Below the pieces are notes generated by a model. That model made no database searches. It was given only the letters and a program-made list of their open reading frames with translations, and was not told where the DNA came from. From assembly GCA_047602575.1 (NCBI GenBank), contig JASGGY010000002.1, positions 124,001-188,000 on the forward strand: a stretch of DNA of 64,000 nucleotides, in the 5' to 3' direction. This DNA is from UBA1366 sp047602575 (GTDB lineage Bacteria > Bacillota > Clostridia > Oscillospirales > Ruminococcaceae). Positions 8,441 to 18,266 of this stretch are shown here, one piece after another. Made by a program: the position numbers and the translations under genes. How positions within the stretch are numbered: the first letter of the stretch is position 1; the number at the start of each line of letters is the position of its first letter.

Positions 8441-11400
8441 TTACTGAATGGTGAATGTCTTTGTAACCGTACCGCTGGCATTATTAACGCCCTTGATCGT
8501 AACGGTTGCTGTTCCTTTGTTTACGTTATTGGTATACGTGACTGTATAGTTTCCGTTATACATTGCGAGTCCGCCGCAGCTTACGCTGACAGAAGGCTTG
8601 ATTGCGCTGCCGGTGTAGCTGTAGGAGGTTTTTTCAAGTGACACGGTACAGGTTGAAAGACTTACGGGGGTGATCTTAAACGATTTTTTCACCGTTCCGG
8701 TCAGATTGTTTTGTCCTGTCAGCGTGATGGTTGCAGTACCGGCGGAAAGGTTATTTGTATACGATACGGTGTAGTTCCCGTTGTAGAGCGCATTGCCGCC
8801 GCAGGAAACTGTAAGCGCAGGCTTTATTCTGCTGCCCGTAAATGAAAAGCTGTCTGCGGAAAGCGTAATATCACAGTTTCCGATGGAACGCTGTTTGATG
8901 GCAAAGGTTTTGGTTACACTTCCGGTGTAGTTTCCCTTACCGGTAATCTTCACCGTTGCTGTTCCGACAGAAAGATTGTTTGTGTATACGGCGGTGTAAT
9001 CCGTACCCTGCGTTAAAGTAGTCGCACCATCCTTGACCGTCACAGCCGGCTTGTGTCTTGCTCCGTTGAAATATATCGTTGTACTAGGAAGTGAAATGCT
9101 GCAATCTGAAATGGCAGTATCGGTTTCCGCGGTAGAATCATAAAGCGTAATGTTGTCAATATAAATTGTGCCGGAAGTTGTTGAACCGTGTTTACCGACA
9201 TAAAGTGAATACGAAGCAATGCTTGCCTTGTTAATCGCACCCTGACCTGTAGCCCATGAGGGATTTGTGAATGAGCTGAACGGAATGATAAGGTTTTTAG
9301 CGCCTGTGAAGTTCAGAGAAAGCGTGTATTCCTTATATACCTTACTGGAATCCATAAGCTGGATTGTCAAATCATTACCCGATCCGTCACCGTATACCGT
9401 CATGTATACATTCTCAAAAGCAGAGCAATCCAGGCCAAGTGCTTTTGTGATACCGCAGTAGCCGTTGCTTCCAACGGTATACCCCAGCGCAAGCGCTTGT
9501 GAGTTGTCCTTCTGTGCAAGATTCAATGAAACAGCATCCCCGCTTGTGTTTCTGGTGTATAAACTCCAAATGTCATTAGATGATGTATAGGAGTCAAACG
9601 TATCAAATTCATCAAGACCGGTTGTGTCATTGACAGTCAGAAGAAAATCAATGTCTGATGCGGGGTCAAAATCAAGCGTCAACGTTGCAGAACCCTTTTT
9701 CAAGGTCATTAAGAAGGACTTGTTCAGTGTAAGCACACTTCCCGAAACAGTATAGTCACTGCCGTTAGTGAGGGCTGTGTTGTTATACTTCACGCCGACA
9801 AGATTGTTGCTGTTGAGCGTCATGTTGATTGTAACATTCTTGCACTGTCTGGGGCTTACATCAATCGTTGCTGACTGAGAATTAAGAACAACATCCAAGA
9901 CTCTTGCATCCGTAACCTTTACCTTGAATACGGGATTGTTTCCCTGCGTACAAACAAGCTTGAATGTGTGTGTACCCAGACTTAAATTCGAGAGGTAAGC
10001 CTTTTTCAGCGTAATCGTTGTTCCGCTGATTGTATAGTTTGTGCCGCTTGTCAGAGCAACGCCGTCACACTGAACGGATGAAGGTGTTCCGTATTTCATG
10101 GTTGCTGTAAATGTAAGGTCTGCCGCACTGGTTTTTTCAAAGGAAGCCGTCTCAGGCGCTACCACGTTACAGATATTTTTCTGGTTCATTTTAGCGGCAG
10201 ATTGTATGATATAGTTTCTTGCCTGCGCAGTGCCTTTTGCCGCTTCAACATCTGCAGGACCGTATACGGTATACCCATCATAGTCAGGATAATAGGTGCC
10301 GTCTCCCATATAAGATGCAATCATCCAATAGTTGAATCCTTGAAACGCATATTCGCCGTTGTAAGTTGTGCCATCCATAAGGTCAAGCCATGCCTTGTAC
10401 TTGGCATCTCTGATCGTCTTGTCTTTTAACCCGAATTCTTCAAGAACAACGGGCTTGTTGGCAGCTTGCGCCGATTCTGCGTGAAGCTGTAGCCAGTCAA
10501 TATCATCGTTACCGCCGTTTGCACCTGTACCTGTAATACTAAGATTCCAGGAATCGCAATAGAAATGAGGCGTGCCGAAATCGATGGTATCAATTGTCAT
10601 CAGCTTATCGAAATCCACGCCTGCGCCGCCGCAGAACGCGTAATCAGAATCAACAACCGTTTGCTTAATCGTTCCTTGACGGTCATAATTGTAAAAGCCT
10701 TCATCACCAACTGATACCATGTGATTGGGGTCAACGCTCTTTACATATTCGGACATTTCCTTTGCCCAGTTGTAAAGCTTGTTGGTTCCGCAGCCAACGT
10801 CTGTGTTTTCACATCTCGGCTCGTTGCAAAGCTCCCAGGCGAAAACACCTGCGGAGTCCTTTAGTTTTTCGCCGGTATAATAATTGGTGTGATTAAGTAA
10901 AGTATTTACGTAATCCTTATACCAGCCCTTCATGGTTGCGTTGGTATAGAAATCCTCTTTGCTGAAATTGCTGCCAAGTCCAGCTTCATTCATCCATTTC
11001 ACATACTGTTCCATGCCGCCGAATGCCTGCCAGTAGTTTGTGAAAGTGATGATAAGCTTAATGTTATGTGCCTCGGCTTGTTCGATCACATAATCGAGAT
11101 GTCTGAGCCCATCTTCGCCCTCGTTGACAACAGGTTTGTTCTTGCTTTTGTCGAAATACTGAAAATAAACACCGTCTTTTTCACCGGAACCGTCTGCACT
11201 GTTCTGGAAAACCTCATATCCGCTTGAATTTTTTGTCCCAGTGTCAGTGCCTGCATCAATATTTCCCCACACACGGATCACGTTGAGCCCCATGTCGTTA
11301 CAATTCTCCATGACATTGTCAACTGCTTGCTTTGACTTGAATGTCAGATAGTAACAGTTTGTGCCGCCATAGTTATAAGGGCTGCCATCGCACATGAATT

Positions 11401-11542
11401 GTGTTCCGCTTGTATAAACGAAACCTTCTCGGCTGCTCGCAGCCGAAACATCCTGCGGGATAAACGGGATTGACGCAGCCATCATGGCTGCCGCAATTAC
11501 ACCAGTAATTGACTTGGTTGCGATTTTGTTCATCTTCTTCAT
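8441..11542 (-). CDS. Secreted multimodular GH5_7-type beta-mannanase
   Basis: The start at 11542 (MKKMNKIATK) is preceded by GAGGAGG at 9 bases, giving 1033 residues. Residues 1-35 are a signal peptide. About 40-415 is a glycoside hydrolase family 5 domain: GLNVIRVWGN, acid/base Glu in WELCNEPRC (near residue 241) and nucleophile Glu in VVLEEFGL (near 369). The NYGGTNCYYLTFKS opening resembles subfamily 7 endo-1,4-beta-mannanases. Then come two X2-like modules (about 462-545 and 548-640), a beta-sandwich carbohydrate-binding-like module (about 643-802), and three Ig-like repeats of about 75 residues ending in KTFxI. No dockerin or LPXTG anchor is visible. It heads a minus operon with sugar-nucleotide genes, so it may trim the cell's own polymer as well as dietary mannan. 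Confidence 0.92.
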   Translation of the reverse strand: MKKMNKIATKSITGVIAAAMMAASIPFIPQDVSAASSREGFVYTSGTQFMCDGSPYNYGGTNCYYLTFKSKQAVDNVMENCNDMGLNVIRVWGNIDAGTDTGTKNSSGYEVFQNSADGSGEKDGVYFQYFDKSKNKPVVNEGEDGLRHLDYVIEQAEAHNIKLIITFTNYWQAFGGMEQYVKWMNEAGLGSNFSKEDFYTNATMKGWYKDYVNTLLNHTNYYTGEKLKDSAGVFAWELCNEPRCENTDVGCGTNKLYNWAKEMSEYVKSVDPNHMVSVGDEGFYNYDRQGTIKQTVVDSDYAFCGGAGVDFDKLMTIDTIDFGTPHFYCDSWNLSITGTGANGGNDDIDWLQLHAESAQAANKPVVLEEFGLKDKTIRDAKYKAWLDLMDGTTYNGEYAFQGFNYWMIASYMGDGTYYPDYDGYTVYGPADVEAAKGTAQARNYIIQSAAKMNQKNICNVVAPETASFEKTSAADLTFTATMKYGTPSSVQCDGVALTSGTNYTISGTTITLKKAYLSNLSLGTHTFKLVCTQGNNPVFKVKVTDARVLDVVLNSQSATIDVSPRQCKNVTINMTLNSNNLVGVKYNNTALTNGSDYTVSGSVLTLNKSFLMTLKKGSATLTLDFDPASDIDFLLTVNDTTGLDEFDTFDSYTSSNDIWSLYTRNTSGDAVSLNLAQKDNSQALALGYTVGSNGYCGITKALGLDCSAFENVYMTVYGDGSGNDLTIQLMDSSKVYKEYTLSLNFTGAKNLIIPFSSFTNPSWATGQGAINKASIASYSLYVGKHGSTTSGTIYIDNITLYDSTAETDTAISDCSISLPSTTIYFNGARHKPAVTVKDGATTLTQGTDYTAVYTNNLSVGTATVKITGKGNYTGSVTKTFAIKQRSIGNCDITLSADSFSFTGSRIKPALTVSCGGNALYNGNYTVSYTNNLSAGTATITLTGQNNLTGTVKKSFKITPVSLSTCTVSLEKTSYSYTGSAIKPSVSVSCGGLAMYNGNYTVTYTNNVNKGTATVTIKGVNNASGTVTKTFTIQ

Positions 11543-11604
11543 AAAAATTGACCTCCTCAAGCTTTAACATCGGCTTAAATATTAAGCGTATATTAGCTGA
11601 AATT

Positions 11605-11633
11605 AGCTTATCATCTTGTCGAATACAAGTCAA
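11605..11633 (-). promoter_or_regulatory. Possible promoter of the GH5-ugd operon
   Basis: TTGACT, 17 bases, TAAGCT on the minus strand, about 65 bases before the GH5 start. The -35 is good and the -10 is weak. Confidence 0.4.
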
Positions 11634-11822
11634 TACTATAAATTAAAAAAGAACGGTAAAAACAATAAAATCCATATAACATACAATAGATGTGGTCATT
11701 ATATATGCAATATGCCCAATTTACGCCTATTTTTGTGATATCGTTTTCAATTTTGGTGCGTATTAGTGAATCTAAACTAAAACATTGAAGAATATTTGGT
11801 TAATAAAACGATGGGCAAAGTC

Positions 11823-11851
11823 TTGACTATTCAAAGAATTTAAGATATGAT
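11823..11851 (+). promoter_or_regulatory. Predicted promoter of the glycosyltransferase operon
   Basis: TTGACT, 17 bases, TATGAT. It lies upstream of the broken GH9 fragment and probably drives the whole plus-strand polysaccharide operon. A GAGAGG ribosome site follows near 11890, ahead of an ATG at 11903 that now opens only a short out-of-frame peptide. Confidence 0.6.
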
Positions 11852-11930
11852 ATTTAATGTAATATTAAGAGAAATTAATTAAACGTTTGAGAGGTTGATT
11901 CCATGTTGAGTAGTCGTCTTGATAAAACGC

Positions 11931-12215
11931 ATGAATCAATTTCCCAATTACAGTCAGGAGCAAAGGCAAGAATACTCCTATGTAACCGGTTACGGTGACC
12001 ACGCTATGCAGTATGTTCATCACAGATACTGGTCGGGGATGATCAACAGCAATTTCCCATACGCTCCATCTGGCGTGCTTGCAGGCGGACCAAACTCAGC
12101 AATGCAGGATCCCTGGATTAAGGGTGTGGGTTATAAAACAGGTGAATTAGCGCCGCAAAATTGTTACCTTGACCACATTGAAGCATGGTCTGTCAATGAA
12201 TGCACAATTAACTGA
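11931..12215 (+). pseudogene. Glycoside hydrolase family 9 cellulase, C-terminal fragment
   Basis: The 94-codon open stretch reads MNQFPNYSQEQRQEYSYVTG and continues through YVHHRYW, SGVLAGGPNSAMQDP and CYLDHIEAWSVNECTIN. These are the closing motifs of GH9 catalytic domains (HHR...W, PGxLxGGPN, and the D..E..SxNExxIN segment with the catalytic acid). The N-terminal three quarters of the enzyme is absent. The expected NWNA continuation is lost: AACTGATGCC would read N-W-N-A if GA were restored after AACTG. It lies between an intact promoter and the first glycosyltransferase, so it looks like debris from a deletion that fused a cellulase locus to the polysaccharide operon. Confidence 0.75.
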
Positions 12216-12247
12216 TGCCGTTTATAAAGCCAAAGGATGTTGATTTG

Positions 12248-13492
12248 ATGAGTAATAAAAAAATATGGTTGGTAAGAACGGGCGAAATCCTCCCAATAGA
12301 CGAACAATTCCCCAGACTTTTCAGGATGGGATTAATTGCTCAAATTTGCTCTGCTAATCCGGACAATGAGGTTACATGGTGGTGCTCGACATATAATCAT
12401 TTTAAGAAAGAGTTTAGATATAACAGCGATAAAATAGTTGATATGTCGGATCAGTATCGGCTTTATCTGATACATAGCGGAGGCTACAAAAAAAATATGT
12501 CCTTCAAAAGGCTCTATCATCAGTTGCATGAAGGCAGACGTTTTATCAAGCTTGCCGAAAAAGAGGACAAGCCGGACTTCATTCTATGTTCGATGCCGAC
12601 TCCGGAAATACTTTTCTATGTAACAAAATATGCCCGCAAGCATAATATTCCTGTTTATGCAGATATCAGAGATACATTTCCAGATATGTATGTTGATTTT
12701 TGCGCGGACAAGCTCAAACCATTTATGAAAATCGGAATTATTCCGTATCAGCATATGCTTTCCGCAGGACTAAAAAGGTGTACGGGAATTTGTGCTACAA
12801 GCGAAAAGTTCCTGGAATGGGGGCTTCATTATGCAAAGCGTGAAAAAACCGAGATGGACAGAGCATTTTATGTTTCCTATCCGGACAACAATGCCGTAGA
12901 GCTTTCAGACAGCGATATTGAATATTGGTACGGGCTGGGAGTCAAAGAGGACGATTTCGTATGCTGCTTTTTTGGTCAATTCGGATTTACAGTAGATCTT
13001 GAAACCGTTATGCGGGCTTCACTGCTTACTGCAAAAGAAAATCCCAAAATAAAATTCGTGATTTGTGGGGTCGGAGAAAAAATCACAGAATACAAAAAAA
13101 TCATCAGCAATGCCGACAACGTAATATTTCCGGGTTGGGTTGACCGCGTGAAGATTTGTTCGTTAGGGAAAATAGCTCAGGTCGGTTTGTTGTCATACAG
13201 ACCAGGAGATAATTATAGAAATTCAATGCCCAACAAATTCTGTGAATATCTTTCTTTGGGGATTGTCTGTCTGATTCAGCCTGAAGGAATGATGAAACAG
13301 CTTGCAGAGCAAAGAAATTGCGGCATTCATTATGCTGATGAAAACGAGCTTTCGAAGTATTTGTTAAAGCTTGCTGAAAACAGAGGGCTTACCGATACTA
13401 TGAAAAGGAATGCCAGACAGCTCTACGAAGAAAAATTCTGCGCCGAAAAGGTATATAGTGAAATGGTTGCGTTTTTGATAAAGAACACTTGA
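12248..13492 (+). CDS. Glycosyltransferase, GT4-like (GT-B fold)
   Basis: The start at 12248 (MSNKKIWLVRTGEILP) has AAAGGA about 10 bases upstream; an ATG at 12215 would add 11 unrelated residues and overlap the GH9 remnant. The 414-residue protein has the WcaI-like two-domain layout: ILCSMPTPEI and VYADIRDTFPD in the N-terminal half, CFFGQFGFTVDLETVMRA marking the donor domain, GVGEKITEYKK, and FPGWVDR. The C-terminal PNKFCEYLSLG replaces the usual GT4 ExFGxxxxE with the P-x-K-x-x-E-Y-L variant. It would add a sugar to the lipid-linked repeat unit on the inner membrane face. It is followed by glf after 11 bases. Confidence 0.85.
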   Translation: MSNKKIWLVRTGEILPIDEQFPRLFRMGLIAQICSANPDNEVTWWCSTYNHFKKEFRYNSDKIVDMSDQYRLYLIHSGGYKKNMSFKRLYHQLHEGRRFIKLAEKEDKPDFILCSMPTPEILFYVTKYARKHNIPVYADIRDTFPDMYVDFCADKLKPFMKIGIIPYQHMLSAGLKRCTGICATSEKFLEWGLHYAKREKTEMDRAFYVSYPDNNAVELSDSDIEYWYGLGVKEDDFVCCFFGQFGFTVDLETVMRASLLTAKENPKIKFVICGVGEKITEYKKIISNADNVIFPGWVDRVKICSLGKIAQVGLLSYRPGDNYRNSMPNKFCEYLSLGIVCLIQPEGMMKQLAEQRNCGIHYADENELSKYLLKLAENRGLTDTMKRNARQLYEEKFCAEKVYSEMVAFLIKNT

Positions 13493-13503
13493 GGAGGTTG
13501 ATC

Positions 13504-14604
13504 ATGAAGATAAAATATGTCATAGTCGGAGCAGGAATTTCAGGATTGACAATGGCGGAGAGAATCGCAAACAAACTCAATCAAAAGGTTCTGGTGATTG
13601 AAAAACGCAGCCATATCGCAGGAAATATTTATGACAGCTATAATGATGACGGAATATTGATACATAATTACGGCCCGCATACCTTTCACACCGATGATAA
13701 AGAGGTTTTCGACTATTTACTTCATTTTACGCAATGGCACGATTATCAGCACAGGGTCATGTCGTTTGTCAACGGCAGGTTTGTTCCAATGCCAATTTCA
13801 CTGGAAACAATCAATCAGCTTTATAATCTGAATCTTTCCGAAGATGATATGGATGCTTTTTTAGCCGGCAAACGAGAGAAAATTGATAAGATTAAAACCA
13901 GCGAGGACGTTGTTCTCAGTCAGGGCGGAAGAGATATATACGAAAAGTTTTTTAAATATTTTACAATCAAACAATGGGGCGTGTCACCTGCGGAGCTTGA
14001 CAAATCCGTAATATCAAGAATACCGTTTCGGAAAAACCGTGATACAAGATATTTTACAGATATTTATCAGGGAAATCCAAAGTATGGATATACCAAAATG
14101 TGCGAAAAAATGTGTGAAAATAAAAACATACGCCTGCTGCTCAATACGGATTATAAAGACGTGATTGACGATATTGACTATGAAACAATGATATATACGG
14201 GTCCGTTGGATTATTTCTATGATTTCGAATATGGAAAGCTGCTCTACAGGAGTATTCATTTTAAATTTGAAACTTATGAAATGGATTCCTTTCAGCCGAC
14301 CGCTTCGTCAAGGTATCCCATGGATTACGATTATACAAGAATTACGGAATTCAAGAAAATGACAGGTCAAAAGCACGATAAGACAACCATTCTTAAAGAA
14401 TATCCATGCTTTGGCGGTGAACCGTATTATCCATATCCAACGGACGAGTGGAAAACGCTTGCGGGGAAGTATAGAGAACGCAGCACGCGGGAAAAGAATG
14501 TTATTTTTCTGGGAAGACTCGCAGAACATAGGTATTACGATATGGATGATGTGATCAGGCGGGCTTTAGACTGTTTTCGGGATTTGGAGAAAATGAAGCA
14601 ATGA
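13504..14604 (+). CDS. glf: UDP-galactopyranose mutase
   Basis: The start at 13504 (MKIKYVIVGAGISGLTMAER) follows GAGGAGG with ideal spacing. The 366-residue flavoenzyme converts UDP-galactopyranose to UDP-galactofuranose. Visible landmarks are the FAD dinucleotide motif VGAGISGL, YGPHTFHTDD, the KQWG(V) loop, SRIPFRKNRDTRYF with substrate-binding arginines, EYPCFGGEPYYPYP, and the C-terminal FAD motif IFLGRLAEHRYYDMD. Its presence predicts galactofuranose in the surface polysaccharide. It overlaps the next glycosyltransferase by 4 bases. Confidence 0.96.
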   Translation: MKIKYVIVGAGISGLTMAERIANKLNQKVLVIEKRSHIAGNIYDSYNDDGILIHNYGPHTFHTDDKEVFDYLLHFTQWHDYQHRVMSFVNGRFVPMPISLETINQLYNLNLSEDDMDAFLAGKREKIDKIKTSEDVVLSQGGRDIYEKFFKYFTIKQWGVSPAELDKSVISRIPFRKNRDTRYFTDIYQGNPKYGYTKMCEKMCENKNIRLLLNTDYKDVIDDIDYETMIYTGPLDYFYDFEYGKLLYRSIHFKFETYEMDSFQPTASSRYPMDYDYTRITEFKKMTGQKHDKTTILKEYPCFGGEPYYPYPTDEWKTLAGKYRERSTREKNVIFLGRLAEHRYYDMDDVIRRALDCFRDLEKMKQ

Positions 14605-15650
14605 AAATAGGATTGATAGGATATCTCGGATATTCGGTGAAAAATCCGATCATCGGCGGGCAAATGAGCAAAACGGTTGGGATATATCATCAACTGGAAA
14701 TTGATTTTACAGACAAGAATGTCTATGCTGTAGATACTTCAAATTGGAAAAAAAGCTTTCCTATGCTTATTTTGCGTTGTTTTCTAGCTGCGCGAAGCTG
14801 TGATGTCATTATCATGATGCCGAATAAAAACGGCATAAAATTCATTCTGCCTTTTTTCAGCTTTTTTAAGCATATATACAAATTCAGACTGGCGTATCCG
14901 GTGGTCGGCGGGTGGCTGCCAAAGCTGCTCGGCGCTCATAAATATCTGACACGGGCTATCAAAGCGGTAGACATTCTTTTCCCTGAAACCGCAGCACTCA
15001 AGAGCGAGCTAAAAAGCTTTTGTCAATGCCCCATTGAAGTCATGCCTGTATTTTCTTCCAGAAGTCCTGTCAGCGAAGGGCGTATTCCGGATCATTTTGA
15101 AAATCCTGTTACAATATGTACGTTTTCCAGAGTTACGAAAGAAAAAGGAATCGACGATGCAGTTCAGGCTGTTGAAGGGGCAAATCAATTAGCTGGGAAG
15201 CAAATTTGCAGATTGGACGTCTACGGCCCTCTCGATGAGCGTTATGCGGCGCATTATGCAGAACTTTTTGAACAGAAAAAAGCATTTGTGAATTACAGGG
15301 GCATTCTAAAGGGCGACAGCTTGAAAACACTCTCGCAGTATTATATGCTGATTTTCCCAACGTTTTATCACGGGGAAGGCTTTCCGATCACAATTTGTGA
15401 GAGCTTTATGTCCGGGCTCCCCGTCCTTGCTTATAACTGGAGATTTAATCATGAGCTGATTTGTCATGAGAAAACAGGATACTTAGTTGAAGTACACGAT
15501 CTTTCAGCACTTACGCAAAGGCTTTTCCAAGCGATCAATAACAAAGAGGAAAATTACAGAATGCGGATCAATTGTTATGAAAAAAGCAAGTATTATCAGC
15601 CGCAGAAGGTTATGGAACGCTTGAATCAATGGATTACTACCGCAGAGTGA
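14601..15650 (+). CDS. Glycosyltransferase family 4
   Basis: The ATG overlaps the glf stop by 4 bases. The 349-residue GT-B enzyme opens MKIGLIGYLGYSVKNPIIGG. The donor half shows TFSRVTKEKGIDDAVQAV, DVYGPLDERY, and the retaining-GT4 signature FPTFYHGEGFPITICESFMS (EGFPxxxxE). Sequence alone does not give the sugar, but direct coupling to glf makes a galactofuranosyl or neighbouring transfer plausible. It belongs to the plus-strand polysaccharide operon. Confidence 0.88.
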   Translation: MKIGLIGYLGYSVKNPIIGGQMSKTVGIYHQLEIDFTDKNVYAVDTSNWKKSFPMLILRCFLAARSCDVIIMMPNKNGIKFILPFFSFFKHIYKFRLAYPVVGGWLPKLLGAHKYLTRAIKAVDILFPETAALKSELKSFCQCPIEVMPVFSSRSPVSEGRIPDHFENPVTICTFSRVTKEKGIDDAVQAVEGANQLAGKQICRLDVYGPLDERYAAHYAELFEQKKAFVNYRGILKGDSLKTLSQYYMLIFPTFYHGEGFPITICESFMSGLPVLAYNWRFNHELICHEKTGYLVEVHDLSALTQRLFQAINNKEENYRMRINCYEKSKYYQPQKVMERLNQWITTAE

Positions 15651-15696
15651 AATGATATCTGCGGCTTTTTGAGTTTCATCATATAAGGAGCATTCG

Positions 15697-16842
15697 ATGT
15701 ATAAATTTCTCCATTTTATACCGCCATATTTCAGAGAATTTTTGTTGCTGATCAGAGGGCGACTGAAGCGCGGATATAAGAAATCAATCGGCGAAATCAT
15801 AGAAATGGCACAGCGTGATGACAAGGAGTTCTATCATAAATCCGGTGATGTGCGTATATGGGAAAAATCATTTATAAAACTTTGTGCAGCAACAGACAAT
15901 CGCGGGAAAATGCTTGCAGCTGAATTTTATAGCAATCCGATTAAAATACTGCATGAAAACTATCCGGTGAATCATCAGGGAATGATTCTCATCTGTGCGG
16001 TTAAAGATGAGTTGGAAAATATGATGAAACTATATTCACATTATCAGTCGCTGGGAGTCAAGCAATTTGCATTTATTGACAATCTGTCCTCGGATGGGTT
16101 TGTGGATTTTTTTTCAGCATGCAGCAACGTGAATCTTTATCAGGCACAGGAGCTATATTCAAGCATCAGACGTCAGGCATGGATCAACAGAATTATGGCA
16201 AGGTATGGTTTTGATCGATGGTATCTCGTGGTTGATTCTGATGAGTATCTGGATTATAACAACGCTGATACGAAAACCGTGCAGGATCTTGTATGTTTTT
16301 TTGAATCACGGCGAATTAAGAGAGGAAAAGCAATGATGCTTGATTTGTACCCAAGAGAAATAAAGTTCAATGATTCAAATGTTGATTTTCTGAAAGAATA
16401 TAAATTTTTCGATTCCAAGGGGTACACCTCATTGAGCGCAAGAAATTCACTGCTTATTGACGGGATGCAAGGCGGTGTAAGAGGAAGAATTTTTTCAGCG
16501 GAGAACACTGCCCACAAACCATGGCTTACAAAATATCCGTTGATGTATTTGGAAGCAGGGGATATTCAATTTCAATCGCATATGTCGTATCCTTTTTATA
16601 AGAATTTTAAAAGCAAGAATCATCTTGTTCTGAGGCATTATAAATTCATGCCTTCTGACTTGACCAAGTATCAGCAAAGAGCAGAAAACAAAAACTTTTC
16701 CGCCGAAAGCAAGGAATATCTGCAATACATTCAAATCATCGAAAAAGGAACCATTACATTTTATGATGAAGGTGTTTCACAAGCGTTTTTAGACCACAAT
16801 TCTTTTTATTCAATCGCACAGATGAAGAAAATCGATTGGTGA
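15697..16842 (+). CDS. Glycosyltransferase family 2-like protein
   Basis: This 381-residue protein has a central GT-A-like domain: NHQGMILICAVKDELENM at about residues 89-106, IDNLSSDGF, YGFDRWYLVVDSDEYLDY with a D-x-D-type metal motif, and PREIKF. This pattern matches the Glyco_tranf_2_4 group (PF13704-like), which is found in capsule and lipopolysaccharide clusters. An AAGGAG site precedes the ATG. The first 85 residues have no recognisable motif. No transmembrane segment is evident, so it is probably cytoplasmic or peripheral. Confidence 0.8.
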   Translation: MYKFLHFIPPYFREFLLLIRGRLKRGYKKSIGEIIEMAQRDDKEFYHKSGDVRIWEKSFIKLCAATDNRGKMLAAEFYSNPIKILHENYPVNHQGMILICAVKDELENMMKLYSHYQSLGVKQFAFIDNLSSDGFVDFFSACSNVNLYQAQELYSSIRRQAWINRIMARYGFDRWYLVVDSDEYLDYNNADTKTVQDLVCFFESRRIKRGKAMMLDLYPREIKFNDSNVDFLKEYKFFDSKGYTSLSARNSLLIDGMQGGVRGRIFSAENTAHKPWLTKYPLMYLEAGDIQFQSHMSYPFYKNFKSKNHLVLRHYKFMPSDLTKYQQRAENKNFSAESKEYLQYIQIIEKGTITFYDEGVSQAFLDHNSFYSIAQMKKIDW

Positions 16843-16884
16843 ACAGAGGCGAAAGAAGGCGTGTTTATAGGAGAATCATGATAT

Positions 16885-18162
16885 ATGTACAGACTGCAAA
16901 AAAAACATTCGATTGATACGATATTCGACTACCTGGCTTTTTTTCAGATATTTTCAATTCCGACAGAGCCTTTTTTTCCAATTCATTTCAGGCTTTTTAC
17001 GTTAACACTCTTATCGATGCAAGTCATTCTGAAAAGAAAACGAACTTTCAGAAACGCCTTCCTGCTGTTTGCATTTGCATTTTTTACTTTAACAGCAGCA
17101 TCGCTCGCCTATACCCCTAAAAATGCGCAAGGGTTTGATACTGTGAAAGTGATGTTGTACGTTTATTTCGCAGCAGTTGTGATAACAAGTTACCTGAATA
17201 AACGATTTGATAAAATTGAAAAGCAAACCTCTTTTCTAATGAATTCATTTTGTCTGGGTACAGTTTTGATTCTTGTATATACAATGCTGGTTGAGAAAGA
17301 TCATATTTTCAATGGTTACTGGCGGTTGGGCAAAATTGTTTTTCAAAATGACGGCACATTTATGATGCTTTCGTATTGTATCATTGTATCTTTCATATGG
17401 GCAATCTTTTGCGCAATGGCTAAAAAAAGAAAAATATATTTTTTTCTGATTCTTTTTCTTACATTTGCTTCGATTCTCTCCGGAACAAAAAAAACCTTCA
17501 TTGTGTTTTTCATGACGATGCTTTTATTTATTTTACTGCGATACAGAAAGCATACAGTGAAGCTTACAATGCTGATGCTTTGTGTGATTGCTATTTTAAT
17601 CGCTGTTTATGATTGCTTGTTAAATATAACATTTTTGTATCAATCGCTGGGATTCCGTATAGAAAGCTATCTCCATTCTCTTGCAGATTCCTCCAGCTCT
17701 CTGTCCGCATCTTCTTTGGAAAGGGCAGTGATGCAAGACTATGCGATGGAATGGTTTAAAGACAATCCAATCTTCGGGAACGGCGTATCAGCATTTCGCG
17801 CGAAGTATGTTCTGGTTTCGGGGCGGTTTCTGTATTCGCACTGCAATTACACGGAACTGTTATGCAATAACGGATTAATCGGATTTACACTTTATTACGG
17901 GTATATGCTGTATCTCACAAATAAGCTTTATATTCTCTATAAAAAAACGAAATGCGAATCATGTATGTTTTTCACAATATTCATGGTAGTGCTTCTTATC
18001 ATTGATTATGGACAGGTTTCATATTATAGGCTGCATTATATCCTGATTGTTGCTGCTGCGTCGGTATGTGTATCTGTAAGTCAAGCAAAATTACAGCAAG
18101 TAAACACAATTACGCAAGAGCGAATGCCGGATCCCAGACTGCGGAGAGAATCCGATGTGTAA
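16885..18162 (+). CDS. Wzy/O-antigen ligase-like polymerase
   Basis: The 425-residue protein carries about ten hydrophobic segments and a large polar loop around residues 260-330 (SLADSSSSLSASSLERAVMQ then WFKDNPIFGNGVSAFR). That loop resembles the ligase loop of the O-antigen ligase/WaaL-Wzy superfamily, in which the P-x-x-G-x-G segment and an H near HCNYTELLCNNGLIGF are typical. It would polymerise repeat units on the outer membrane face. AGGAG lies about 10 bases upstream of the ATG. Position between glycosyltransferases and a Wzx-like flippase supports the role. Confidence 0.85.
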   Translation: MYRLQKKHSIDTIFDYLAFFQIFSIPTEPFFPIHFRLFTLTLLSMQVILKRKRTFRNAFLLFAFAFFTLTAASLAYTPKNAQGFDTVKVMLYVYFAAVVITSYLNKRFDKIEKQTSFLMNSFCLGTVLILVYTMLVEKDHIFNGYWRLGKIVFQNDGTFMMLSYCIIVSFIWAIFCAMAKKRKIYFFLILFLTFASILSGTKKTFIVFFMTMLLFILLRYRKHTVKLTMLMLCVIAILIAVYDCLLNITFLYQSLGFRIESYLHSLADSSSSLSASSLERAVMQDYAMEWFKDNPIFGNGVSAFRAKYVLVSGRFLYSHCNYTELLCNNGLIGFTLYYGYMLYLTNKLYILYKKTKCESCMFFTIFMVVLLIIDYGQVSYYRLHYILIVAAASVCVSVSQAKLQQVNTITQERMPDPRLRRESDV

Positions 18163-18266
18163 GAGCAGCTGGACCCGGCACGATACAATCGATGGACAAG
18201 TTTATGTATGATTCCTTTTTCAAAGCCAGCGGAAATCATACATATCAAAACAATGAGGTGTATCAA

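Noticed and set aside
18066..18266. Longer N-terminus for the pyruvyltransferase
   Set aside because: It overlaps the end of the polymerase gene in another frame, lacks a ribosome site, and would place the NYGSxxQAY motif 67 residues late.
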